From Umbilicaria muhlenbergii (Eukaryota; Ascomycota; Lecanoromycetes; Umbilicariales; Umbilicariaceae): a DNA stretch of 64,000 nt. Below are positions 47,477-58,192 of the stretch, in pieces (the stretch's first letter is position 1; each line of letters opens with the position of its first letter). The stretch covers positions 1,080,575 through 1,144,574 of the forward strand of contig KK106983.1 of NCBI GenBank assembly GCA_000611775.1, written 5' to 3'. Below the pieces are notes generated by a model. The model was given only the letters and a program-made list of their open reading frames with translations. It was not told the DNA's origin and did not search any database. Both the position numbers and the translations under genes were made by a program.

Positions 47477-49385
47477 CTACTCATCATCTGCATCATCTGC
47501 ATCACCTGCATTTGCATCACCTGCATTTGCATCACTCACATTTTCATTCTTAGACTCTTCCTCCTCATATCCTGTAGCTACCTCACTCTCTATGAGGATA
47601 CTATTGTCATCAGGGGCAAAAACAGCTTCAAGATGCTGAATGAAGTCATCAGAGCTCATAGTAATTGAGGGAAGGTCAACATCATCCTCATTATCATCCC
47701 CTCTAAGAATTTCAGATGACTCTTTGATTATGAAATTAAACATTTGATCATCCTCATTAAAGTATGCCTCAGATGACTCTGTATGAACTGTCTTGACCTG
47801 TGAGTCAACAATCATGATAGCGTCCTCCTTCAGAACCTGTTGTCTCAGAGCAGAGTACAGATAATTAAACAGTTTTGAATAAATATCATTATAATGAAAC
47901 ATTAAAATGTAAAAGACCTGCACTGATCACTCTTCTGAATCTTTAATATGATCTGAGTTCATAATCTGCTTATGAAACTTTCTCATGATGTCAGCTGAGT
48001 CAGGATCTTCAGCATCAATTAGGTCTTGAAGATCATTGATTCAGATGATTTGTTCATAACACTTCACAGAGATGACAAGTCTGGTGGTGACAACTCTCTG
48101 ATATTCATCATCTTTTGAATCCTGCATAGTCATAAGCATGCGTGATCATTACAAGAGATTGTTATAATATTATCATAGAGACAAATGACTCAGATGCAGA
48201 TTCAGGGTCTTCTCTTAATGTTTTCATTGTGCTGAGAGCTTCTGCACGCTCCTGTTCCTCTTTCTGTTGCACTTAATATGCTGCATGACGCAGCTGTTGC
48301 TCATGTTGCACTTGAAAGAATTCAATTATCATTTGTGAGTTGATTCCTGAATTGAAATGTAGAAAGAAAAACACATATTACTTTCATCAGTATTGAAATG
48401 ATCTGTCAGAACATCTAGTTGACACTTCTCTTTCATAGCCTTTCAATCTGCTGAGTTGGCGGCTTTTCACGCATCAGTAAGCCTTAGCTTTTTCCTAGCT
48501 TGAAAGACAGCAGCTTGATCATGATCATCAGCTCTCAATAACACTGCCTCATCAGAATCCTGCATTCTCTCATGATGAAGTTCACGCGCCTCAATCACCT
48601 TCTGAGATGTTGTGAAGTATGAGTCAGCAGTCTTTTTCAGGCTGAAATCTGTGAGGTCTTTCATAAGCGCTTCAATGATTCTGTTTGCTGCCTTGACAGC
48701 TGCTTTTGCTTGAACTTTTTTCATTATGAACATTTCTTCTTCACCTTCAATGTAAATTGAAGGTTTTGTATACCTATTAAGCGTTTTGGGCGCTAAGAAT
48801 GCATGATTAGTGATTTCATTACAATAGATTGTTAGAATACCTACTGATCTTTGTTTGAAAACTGCTAATATCACTATCCACTTCAGTCTTTATTCGCTTT
48901 GTGCGCGGCTTATGAGGGGTAGTAAGAACAGGGGGTGTTGAAGAGTTTAGAATTTACTCAGTTTGCGCATTCTCATCATCAGATTGCGCTGTATGAGCGC
49001 GTTTTTTCATTGATGATGTCATCACGGGGGACTCACTCACTTGCACTGATGATGAGGAGCGTTCAGCAAGGCCTGTCATGTATAATCAGTCAATAAATCA
49101 TTATAACATCTTGTTATAATAGAAAATGTCAAGACTCACTAGTGAAGACTTCTGCAACAGGTATGACATATGAGTAACTCACATGAGCTGATGATGAGGG
49201 GAGTTCTACAAGACTTATCATGTATAATCAGTCAATAGATCATTATAACATCTTGTTAGAATAAAAAATGTCAAGACTCACTAGTGAAGGCTTCTGCAAC
49301 AGGGGTAACTTGAGAATCACTCTCTTGAGCTGATGATGATGAGAGTTCTACAAGGCCTGTCATGTATAATTAGTCAACAGATCAT
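47477..49385 (-). pseudogene. Unrecognised multi-exon gene in hAT element VI (5' end in gap)
   Basis: Leftward gene ending at 47477. Exons are separated by AT-rich introns of about 55-65 bp that carry a common ATTATAAT-type core. From the gap side, short exons read SSSAHVSYSYVIPVAEVFTS and SSSSVQVSESPVMTSSMKKR. A basic NLS-like exon follows (TTPHKPRTKRIKTE). A long helical exon at about 48,815-48,440 is coiled-coil-like (FIMKKVQAKAAVKAANRIIE). The last exon (about 47,900-47,477) is very acidic, ending in DANAGDANAGDADDADDE. Few stops interrupt it. I recognise no family. A basic/helical body plus an acidic tail is reminiscent of chromatin-binding proteins, but that is only composition. Confidence 0.5.
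49070..49385 (-). repeat. 142-bp tandem exon-intron repeat running into the gap
   Basis: The landmark CATGTATAAT recurs at 49077, 49219 and 49361, a 142-bp period. Each unit contains a Ser-rich short exon and an intron (donor GTGAGTCTTGAC on the minus strand). The array enters the N run, so its full copy number is unknown. Confidence 0.75.
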
Positions 49386-49975
49386 TATATCATCTTTTTT
49401 AATAANNNNNNNNNNNNNNNNNNNNNNNNNNNNNNNNNNNNNNNNNNNNNNNNNNNNNNNNNNNNNNNNNNNNNNNNNNNNNNNNNNNNNNNNNNNNNNN
49501 NNNNNNNNNNNNNNNNNNNNNNNNNNNNNNNNNNNNNNNNNNNNNNNNNNNNNNNNNNNNNNNNNNNNNNNNNNNNNNNNNNNNNNNNNNNNNNNNNNNN
49601 NNNNNNNNNNNNNNNNNNNNNNNNNNNNNNNNNNNNNNNNNNNNNNNNNNNNNNNNNNNNNNNNNNNNNNNNNNNNNNNNNNNNNNNNNNNNNNNNNNNN
49701 NNNNNNNNNNNNNNNNNNNNNNNNNNNNNNNNNNNNNNNNNNNNNNNNNNNNNNNNNNNNNNNNNNNNNNNNNNNNNNNNNNNNNNNNNNNNNNNNNNNN
49801 NNNNNNNNNNNNNNNNNNNNNNNNNNNNNNNNNNNNNNNNNNNNNNNNNNNNNNNNNNNNNNNNNNNNNNNNNNNNNNNNNNNNNNNNNNNNNNNNNNNN
49901 NNNNNNNNNNNNNNNNNNNNNNNNNNNNNNNNNNNNNNNNNNNNNNNNNNNNNNNNNNNNNNNNNNNNNNNNNNN
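49386..49975. other. Assembly gap (590 N)
   Basis: A run of N inside the hAT element, next to the 142-bp tandem repeat that probably caused it. It hides the start of both the leftward unknown gene and the rightward histone-like gene, and possibly a shared promoter between them. Confidence 1.
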
Positions 49976-49989
49976 CAGAATGACATGAA

Positions 49990-50722
49990 TGAAACAAATA
50001 ATGATCAAAGCACCCTGAAAAGCCTCAGTAACTGATGGAAAGACTGCCGCAAAAGCAAAAGCAAAAGCTGATTCAGCTCATGCCGCGCACGCTAAGGTCA
50101 AGGCCAAGGCCAATCCTAGGAAGAAGAAAATCAATGCACAAGTCACTGCTGCCACTGCTGTCATCCTCATCACCAATTATCAACAGCGCCTGGCACAGTA
50201 TCATATTGATATTCATGCATGAAGAACGGCTGATGCTGCTGCAAGAGCAGCAGGAACTTCACATTTAACTGAAAAGCCTACAATGCTTAAACCTGCTGCA
50301 CGGCCTGGTGGTAAGTTATATCAGCATAATAATGATCAATTCTAATGATTTATCTCAATGATTGTACAGTTCAAGCGCTGCGTGAAATCAAATGATATCA
50401 AAAGTCAACAGATCTCCTCATTTCAAAAGCCTCATTCAGTAGAATTGTTCATGAGATCATGGCTGAAATGATGCCTACTGAGGACATGAGCTTTCAGATA
50501 CAGCATATCACGTTGAAGGCACTGCAAGAAGTGATGAAAGGGTACATGATATCCTTCTTTGAAAGTGAGAGTTCTAACCTCCTATTTCTAATGTTATACT
50601 GATTCAACTTTTATCTAGACACTCAACTTGCCGTCATTCACAGCAAGCGTATCACAATACAGTCAAAGGATTTGACACTTGTGAAGTGATATATGAGTGA
50701 ATTTGGTGCTTTGGTTCAGTAG
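49990..50722 (+). pseudogene. Histone H3-like gene inside hAT element VI
   Basis: Three visible exons: up to 50310, 50370-50564 and 50619-50722, with introns of 59 and 54 bp, GT-AG and in phase. The spliced C-terminal 100 residues follow histone H3 from the alphaN helix to alpha3: ALREIK(stop)YQKSTDLLI, FSRIVHEI, LKALQEVMKGYMISFFE, NTQLAVIHSKRITIQSKDL. Between alpha1 and alpha2 the loop (MAEMMPTEDMS) is two residues longer than in canonical H3. Upstream, the canonical tail is replaced by at least 90 residues of Ala/Lys-rich sequence (KTAAKAKAKADSAHAAHAKV). Stops in frame: TGA at IHA(stop)RTAD, TGA in alphaN where H3 has Arg, and TGA near the end of alpha3. The last codons (YMSEFGALVQ) differ from the H3 C-terminus. 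The 5' end lies in the gap. Introns argue against a processed retrocopy. Confidence 0.82.
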
Positions 50723-51041
50723 ATACAGTTAGTCATGCGCAGACTATATTGAGACTCAATTCAACAGTTTTAATGATCAAATGTAACAATCTATTATGAA
50801 ATGTAAACTGATGACTCCTTAAATGATGTTTATCTTAATGTAATATTGTATCAAGCCTTTTTAGGTTAGGCCTAAGTTACTGTCATCATGATGTATTAAT
50901 GATGCAGGGACAACAGGACTATTCCTGTCTCATTTCATCAATGAGATCAAGATGAAACTGAAAAATCATCACTGAAACAGGATGAGATTGAGATGAGACA
51001 GAGACTAAAAATTTGATCCTGTCTCATCTCAACAGCCATCA
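50723..51041. other. Right subterminal region of hAT element VI
   Basis: No gene. Contains GAGATGAGAC and CTCATCTCA repeats that mirror the left end (43,970-44,070), consistent with transposase-binding subterminal repeats. Confidence 0.5.
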
Positions 51042-52642
51042 TATAAGTTCTTCTCTACATACTTAAAGTCTTCTGAATTCACCTTCTGAGCTGAATGCTT
51101 GCTCAGATCTCTTTTAAAGTATTTGTTTTGAAGTTCTCATACTCTCATATGAAGTTCTCATGAGATGTGTGCTTCATCAAGGGTAATGTATTCCCCTCTG
51201 ATGATGAACTGAGAACCTTTCAGTGATGTCTCTTTGATTATATCTTGATAATTGGTTTCTTCATAATCTTGTCTTTGTGTAAATGCATCTCAGATGATGT
51301 AAAGAATCTGTTTTTTTATCTCTTCTACTCACTCTGCATACTCCTCTTTGTTGCTGAGGGCATCAAGTATTTCAGTGTATGTTTAAATTCACTTCTCTTC
51401 ATGGTTAAATAATCATTTGTTGTTATCTTCCTTGATAAGCTCTCCTGAGTCTTCAGAATTCATTATTTTCATGAAGTCTTCCTCCTCACTAGATGAGAGT
51501 ATCATATCATCACTGTTAATGTAATTGTCTTCTTAGTTGAACTGCTTTCACCTGACTTGATGTCTTTCCACGTCTGTGATCAGGTCTCAGTGAGAGGTTA
51601 TGACATAATCTTTTACCTTCTTTAATTGACATGAAAATCATCTGAAGCTGTCTTTGTCACTCTGATGAATTACATAGCTGTCATCATAATAAGCTGTTCA
51701 AGACATAATGTTATGCTGAACTGATTCCTTCAGTGCTGACTCTTTTAACACAGCAGCATATGTCTTCTTCTTTGATGAAAAGACTTTTGTTGAGATTCAA
51801 CAGTTGCATGTGAAATGTCTTGACTTCTCACAGTTATAACAGTTTCCTTTAACTCTGATACTCTTTGATACTTGCTTGATTCCTCTCTGAAATCAATTCC
51901 TGTGAAAGGTCACATCAATTTTCATCAGCTGAGAGCTGTAGTAGAGTTGATTGTTATACTGAGTGCTTTCATGAGGCTTGTTTATCTTCAGTGATATGTA
52001 GTTCTTCTGGCTTTTCTTCATGAATCTTTCATATGCATGGTTGTTGATGATGACTGATTTTTCAATCATTTTAACTAAGGTACTTGATCACTTTGATTAA
52101 GAGATTTCATCTTTAATGAAGTCCTTCAAGCCCTTGTAGTACTGCGCAGTTAAGGCAGTGTCATCTCAGTTCATATACATGACATGTCTCTGAAAGTTGA
52201 TTGCATACATCATGACAGCTCCTTTCTGCACAATGTTGCAGATTTCATGCTTCATGATTTTTTCCTGATTAACAGTTTTAAACATGATTCTTATCTGCTT
52301 CTTGAACTTCTTTAGACTGATGAAGATTTCATTTGTCTCATCATCATGATCCTTTCTCTCATTTTTCATATAATCTCAGAGGGTCAGCTTAAATCAATTG
52401 AGAACATCAGATCTTAAATAAAAAGATGTATACAACATCTTGTCAGCTTCCTTCTTGAACATGATGTGATTGAGGTGAATGTAAGTATCAAGTTGAGTGA
52501 GGAATGAACTCAACATCCTTTGTTTCTTTAAGAACTTGTCTGATGATGAGATCTTGATCTTCATTCCTGATGACATCAGACTCTCAATGATTGATGAGTC
52601 ATGACTGAAGGTTGCCATCCTTGTAAGGGACTCATGAGTCAC
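51042..52642 (-). pseudogene. gag remnant of element V
   Basis: Starts at about 52642 (MTHESLTRMATFSHDSS) next to LTR C2. Open stretches at 52642-52394 and 52369-52166 are typical helical gag sequence. A CCHC zinc knuckle (CYNCEKSRHFTCNC, CX2CX4HX4C) lies at about 51,794-51,835, which identifies the region as gag. It is cut off by the hAT element at about 51,041. Confidence 0.72.
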
Positions 52643-52683
52643 AGTTTATTTCACAACTGATATCCTGATGATGATGCTCAAAG

Positions 52684-53117
52684 TGTAATGAGTGATGTCA
52701 TAGTGACAGGGATAGTACAATCATTCAGTGAACTATATCAAGATACAATCAATCACATTACAGGTATGATTATACCACTTAATCACATGTAAACTCAGAT
52801 AAGCTAGAAGGCAGTAAATCTATGAGATTGCATTTAATACATGAGTTGAGCATGAGCTCCTAACTATGAATCTACCTGTGATTATATAATACTTTAAAAG
52901 ACTCATGTGTGACTGTACTGCTCTGCATGTGTAATCTTACTGCTCAGGGTGCTCATGCCCTGAGCATCATGAGTGATCAGGTGCTCAAGGTGCTCATGCT
53001 TTGAACATCATGAGCAGTCAGATGCTCAAGGTGCTCATGTTTTAAGTATCATGAGCAGTACCACATGTACACCTGTCATGTGTATCAACCAGGTATCATT
53101 TAGTGAAAGGTGTAATA
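52684..53117 (-). repeat. LTR C2 (element V, 5' LTR)
   Basis: 434 bp, same family as C1, followed by ATCAG. It holds the same three 41-bp units (about 52,940-53,060). Confidence 0.9.
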
Positions 53118-55294
53118 ATCAGCTCATTTAACTTGTCATGAATTAAGTAATCACTTGATGATAAAGTACTTTAAAGCATGATGATCTGTAATTATGACAA
53201 AAGGAGCTGCTTATAAGCTTAATAACATGTTACATCATTCTTGAAGAGCTTTAACAACTGTTAACATCTCTTTGTCATGAACCTCATATCACATTTCTTC
53301 AGGTGACATTATCTTTGAGAAGTAAATTACAAGTTTTCACTTGTCATCTTTTTATTGCTGAGTGAGCACTTTTATAACAACTTCACTGCTGATGTCTGTC
53401 TTCATTCAAGTTTTCAAATAAGATGAGTAGTGAGCTCAGATAACATCTGATAACATCAGCTCTTTTGCCTTTTTAAAAGCTTGAATTTTCAGCTCTTCTA
53501 AGAGGTGTCAAGCTCCTTTTGCAGTCAGCTTTGTCAACAGGTGTACAACTTAACCTCATTTTTTCAATGAATAATAATAAAAGTTGTAGAATCTCAGGAA
53601 GAACTGAATTTTCTTAATTAATTTTAATAATAATTAATTCTTGATGACAAAAACTTTGTCTGAGTTCATTATAATATTTTCAGTGCTGATGATGAAGCTC
53701 AGAAACTTGATAAATTAAATGTTGAACTCATTCTTCTTTATGTTCACTTATAAACTTGCTTTCTTAAGGTGTTGAAGCACCTTTTTAACTTGAGTGTCAT
53801 GTTTCAACAGATCCTCTGAGTAGATTAAAATATTATTCACATAAATCATGCAGAAATCATTCAAATAATTGAATAAAATATTGTTGATATACCTCTGAAA
53901 GAAGGTGAGTCTGTTGCAAAAGTTGAAAGATAAAATCTTGTATTTATAAGATCTGTACCTCATCTGAAAGGTGATTAAATTCTTGACAGATTTTTTCATC
54001 TGTATTCAGTAAAACACCTGCTTAATATTCAGCTTGATAAAAACCTTTGCTTTAATCAGTCATGTTAAGATCTCTTCAATTAAAGGCAAGAAGTACTTAT
54101 CCTTTTTAATGATTACATTAAGTTTTTAATAATCAATGTAAAAACATCACCCTTCTTCAGGTTTTTTTGCAAAGAGAACTGATGACATGTAAAAAGCATC
54201 ATTAAGGATTATGAAACTCTTTTTCAAATGATCTTCAAGATAAGTCTTGATTAACTTCAACTGCTTCAATGACATGCTGTACAAGAAGCTTGAGGTCAGA
54301 TTGTTTTCATCTTTTAAGATGATATCATGATTCACTTTTTCCTTGTGTAAAGACAGCTGATCTGATGCTGCCTTGCTGAAAACCTTCACAAACTCTTAAT
54401 ACTGATGAGGTAATTTTTTCTTTATTCTTTGATTCAGCTCTGTTTCATTCTGCAGCAGCAGACAGGGGTTCCTTTAATTTTTTATCAAGTAATTAACCTC
54501 ATGAATGTTAATAACATTAATAATCATCTCTTCTCTTTTAACATTATGTAGGAAGTTTTCTGCTTTCAGAAGTATAATATTCACTTCTTGATAAAGAGGA
54601 GATTTATGATCCTTTGATTTCTTTATATTCAATAAACTTTAACCTTCATTCATTAAACTACTCATGTGATTCATTAAATCTTTCTTTTCATTCAGTTGTT
54701 TTTTCATCTCATTGATGTTGATCTGTTGTTAAACTTTTTATGTCTTTGATTGTGCCTGTAGCTGCAGGACTGACTTTTTGAGCAATTTAATGAACTTTTC
54801 CTTTCACTCATTTAACCTTGTTGAATATTCAGTATCCTCAGGGTCAACTTTGTTAAATGTCATTATGATTTCATTTCTTTCTGCTCTCTTTAAGATCTGA
54901 GTTGATGTTGCTGCCTCATGCAGATTATCATGTCATTTAACATTTACTTAATGTTCTGATTTAACTTCTGATAGCTGTAATTCTTGCCTTGATATCATCA
55001 AGTTTTTACTTGCCTGATATTGAGCCTCCTCAGGTCAAATCAGCTTTCAATTAAAATAATTAATTAATACCTTAGTCTTCTTGAATCATTTTCTCTCAAT
55101 CAGAACATCATGCCTGCTGATGTCATAAAATAAGAAGTGAGTAGAGATTCATTTTCTGTCAATCATTAAATTTGCTGTAAATGCTCTGAAGATCATCTCA
55201 ACATTTTAATTATTATATCTTATTAAGAAAACTGACCTCTGTGCTGTCCTGATGTATAATTGCAGGTGCTTTTTCACAAATTTAAAGTACTTCT

Positions 55295-56193
55295 CATCAG
55301 CAATTTAACAAGTTAGCTCTGAGTTAGTTTTTAGCACTTTGAGCGCTCTGAGCTTCTGATCTCATGTCTCAGCTAACAGCCGCTCTTAGCACCTTCTGAG
55401 CGCTTTGAGCTCAACCTTAAATCTTGAGCAGAACATTAAAATTTTGTGATAAAAAAACAATTATTAAAACAATTGTTCAAACAAGTACACACACAGTGTT
55501 ATAATAACAGTAAAACTTATAATAAGTAAACTTTTGCTAAAATTCACTTTTCTGCAATAAAAAATCATGATTTGTTGAGTCTGAAAGCACTGTATAAGTG
55601 TTGAGTTCTGAATATTTAAAGAACTTCAAGATTTTCGCCACTTAAAAATTTACACACTTTAATAACTTTTGCACCTCAACAGATATGAAGAAACTTTCAA
55701 TGCATAAATTATAAAAAACAGTATTATCTATTAATGTTAAATTAAAAGTTTCTTCATAACTGCTGTTGCTGTTAAGTTATATTTAATTCAAGTTTTCAAC
55801 AGCGAAAAATCTTTCAAAAAAAGTCACATACTTTGAATAACTATTGCGCTTTTATACTTATAATATAACTTTCAGGTTATAAGTTGTAGAGAATAAGCTG
55901 TTTAAGAGTTTTCTGATACAAAGTTTCTTTTTATGTGTTGTTGGTGTTGAGTTATTCAAAAAGTCATTAAAAGTCGGTTTATTAATGTTGTGATTTTCAT
56001 CACTGAAAGTTATATCATAAGTATAAAAGCGCAATAGTTATTCAAAGTATATGACTTTTTTTGAAAGATTTTTCGCTATTGAAAACTTGAATTAAATATA
56101 ACTTAACAATTTACTGCTCAGAGAGTGCTCTGAGCGCATAAAGTACTATTAACTAAAATCTTATTTTTGAGCAGGCTGTCAAGTTGTGGATGA
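55295..56193. mobile_element. Foldback/MITE-like element VII inside element I gag-pol
   Basis: About 0.9 kb absent from the matching place in element II (near 35,780), so it is an insertion. The ends are imperfect inverted repeats (55301-55319 CAATTTAACAAGTTAGCTC; 56169-56186 reverse complement CAACTTGACAGCCTGCTC). It has no coding capacity. Inside are two 105-bp arms (55771-55875 and 56003-56107), inverted and differing at three positions by eye. It lacks the TGA/TCA-rich look of its host, so it probably arrived after most of the decay, or escaped it as a low-copy sequence. The target duplication is unclear (perhaps 2 bp). Confidence 0.65.
55771..56107. repeat. 105-bp inverted repeat (hairpin) within element VII
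   Basis: Arms 55771-55875 and 56003-56107 with a 127-bp loop. The transcript would form a long double-stranded stem. Confidence 0.8.
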
Positions 56194-57980
56194 TCTTGTG
56201 AATGAAAGTCTTCTCAGCAACACTGATGTTTAGCAGAGTTGTTACTCTTATGATTAAGTTGTTAACTGCAAGTTGATAATCTCAGATTAATGATGACCTC
56301 TTTAAAATGTTTAATATTTTCATCTTGCTTATCTTTGCTCCTTTTGTTAACTCTAGAGTGAAGACTTCACTTAAAGTAATTCATTTTCTGAATCTGAATG
56401 ATCAGAGTCTACAGCCTTTGCTTCAACTTTCTTTAACTTATCAGGATAATCCCTCATCAGATGTTTTTTCTTATTACAGATGTAACAAATTATATTAATT
56501 AACATTAACTTAATTACTTCTTATGCAACAGTGATGATTGTGATGATTGTCTTCTTTTTAAATTTAAAAGTTGATTACTTCTTCTGCAGTTTCTGTTAAT
56601 CCTTTCATTTCTTGATTCTTTCATTTACTTTAACAAGATCTCTCATGAACTGTTGAGTCTTTTTATAATAAACATCAAATGACATGTCCTCATCAGCAAC
56701 ATAAATTTTCATTTAAACTCAAAGTGAGTCATATAGCTTGTCATGAATTTTCTTTTTTCACTGATTCATTGACATCTTCACTGAGTTCATCAGTCATAGA
56801 AACTCTGACTGAAATATGTTAAAGTTTTCAAGATAAGACATCTTGAACTTCTTCAGCTGCTTTCATGCCTTCAAGTGATGATCTGAATTCTTAAAGACAT
56901 TCTTCAGGTATTAAATAATCTTCTTAACATAAATCTCTCTTCCTGACTGAGTCTTCAGTCATGAATAAAGGTGTTCAGCAGCCTTGTCATCAACTCACAT
57001 CTTGATGTAAATCACTTTAACATGTTCAGCTTCATCTTGATCTGACTGATTAAATTAATCATCATTGATTAATAACTTGCTCTTCATCTGATCATCTCAT
57101 ACCTGAAACATGAGCTTAAGATCATCATTCAGAATTGATGAATTTAAAAACTTCACTGAATGCTTCTTCATTGTGTCACTCATATTCAATTTAAGTGTGT
57201 CTTCTCTTGATCACTCTGCTTCAGAGTTGTTAAGTCATCAGGTTAACTTTAACACATTTTGTTTTAATTCTTGTTTCTCAGTTGTTAACTCTTTTATTTA
57301 AGAGTCTTTCTGATTATTCTGTTCTTTTAAATCTTATATCTGTGCCTTGTATGAATCTCTCTGATTTAATGTCTTCAACATTAAATGACAGATGTTCTTC
57401 AGATCATGTGCTGCTCATCATTGTAAATTTTCAGAGATCACTTCATTTTAAGAGTTCACCTTAATGATGTTTATTATTTTTAATCTCTCATAATCATCTG
57501 GCTGTCCTTCAGTCAAGGATAATCTTTTAAATTAAGAAGAGATCTCTTCCTTCTGATGTGATTTAATCATGATTCTTTCAGTGCTTCAGACACTTACTTT
57601 TAATGCTGAGATTATTTAATTCAAAATCTTGCTTTTTCAACTGTCTTTACTGCAGTTGTCTGTGTCTACAAATAAATCTTTAAAAATGTTTACACATTAC
57701 AGAACTTTCTGTTTATTGTGACTGCTTCTCATAATTATTTATCATTATGACAGAGTACTTCCTGATCATTCATTGTCTACTTCTCACAGGACTTGAGAAT
57801 TGATTGTTGATAATTAATTAATAAATTTAAAATGTTCTAAGAACCTCCTGATCACTTGATAAACTGTGAGTTGAGATGTTTGATGATGTTGAAGAAGAAT
57901 TTTCTCATCAACACATGTGTTTATCTCAGCTGATATTCTGTCACCTTCAGAGGTTGAAAAGAGTGTGAGTACTTTTTTAA

Positions 57981-58187
57981 TGTTACAGTTAACTATTTCA
58001 CTTCATAAGCAGACTTAAAACTGTTGCAAGAGGTGAACTATTTAAACTTAGAAAAGTACAAAGAAGGAAGCAGTCTTGTGAGTGCAGTCACAACATAAAT
58101 GTCAGAGTGTCAAGACACACTAGTCTCAATTTAATTTAACATCAAGTAGTTCAATATCCATCAGTGTCAGTTGATCATGTTATAACA
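57981..58187 (-). repeat. LTR A4 (element I, 5' LTR)
   Basis: 207 bp, same family as A1 and followed by ATAAG at 58188-58192. Element I is transcribed leftwards from here. Confidence 0.9.
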
Positions 58188-58192
58188 ATAAG

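Larger units (their letters stand above)
43930..51041. mobile_element. hAT-type DNA transposon VI carrying extra genes, inside element V
   Basis: About 7.1 kb including a 590-N gap. It separates gag from pol of element V. The ends are short imperfect inverted repeats sharing GGxTG spacing and GACAGGA (left TTTAGGGTGACC..., right reverse complement TGATGGCTGTTG...). Subterminal GATGA/TCATC repeats can fold back (43,970-44,070). Flanking 8-mers CTTAAGTA (43922-43929) and TATAAGTT (51042-51049) agree at five of eight bases, a plausible but decayed 8-bp hAT duplication. Contents are a hAT transposase (-), an unrecognised gene (-) and a histone H3-like gene (+). Borders are uncertain by a few bases. 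It is less mutated than the gypsy elements but still carries stops. Confidence 0.7.
39399..53117 (-). mobile_element. Ty3/gypsy LTR retrotransposon V (family C), interrupted
   Basis: Inserted in the RNase H region of element I with duplication ATCAG (39394-39398 and 53118-53122). LTRs are 39399-39832 and 52684-53117, both 434 bp. It is minus-oriented: gag at the right (52,642 down to about 51,050), then RT, RNase H and integrase at about 43,900-40,450. The hAT element VI separates gag from pol. A plus-strand accessory ORF lies between integrase and the 3' LTR. Confidence 0.9.
53118..57980 (-). pseudogene. gag, protease, RT and RNase H remnants of element I
   Basis: Minus-strand coding region of element I, near-parallel to 33498-37569. 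RNase H is at about 53,123-53,450. RT is at about 53,550-54,400 with open stretches 54389-54147 (SSVLFAKKPEEG) and 53999-53748, which holds the catalytic loop region as YVNNILIYSE. Gag with a CCHC knuckle near 56,480 continues to about 57,900. A 0.9-kb foldback element interrupts it at 55295-56193. Non-functional. Confidence 0.75.
14400..58187 (-). mobile_element. Ty3/gypsy LTR retrotransposon I (family A), interrupted
   Basis: Family A element lying on the minus strand inside the Fot1-like transposon. Its LTRs are 14400-14606 and 57981-58187 (both 207 bp, TGTTAC...ATAACA) and it is flanked by the 5-bp duplication ATAAG. Its own sequence is in pieces: 14607-14838, 37782-39398, 53118-55294 and 56194-57980. 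The gaps are filled by element II (TSD AACAG), element V (TSD ATCAG) and a small foldback element. Coding order on the minus strand is gag, protease, reverse transcriptase, RNase H, integrase. All frames are broken. Confidence 0.88.

Noticed and set aside
49333-50008. Long reading frames across the N run
   Set aside because: They are made of unknown residues only because N codons contain no stops.
49990-50722. H3-like sequence as a processed retrocopy of a host histone gene
   Set aside because: Two in-phase GT-AG introns split the fold, and the N-terminal part is unlike the host H3 tail.
14400-58187. TGA read as Trp (mitochondrial-type code) because so many motifs have TGA at Trp sites
   Set aside because: TGA also falls at Arg (CGA) sites, TAA stops occur too, LTR retrotransposons and spliceosomal introns are nuclear, and flanking genes use TGG normally. 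Point-mutation decay explains it better.
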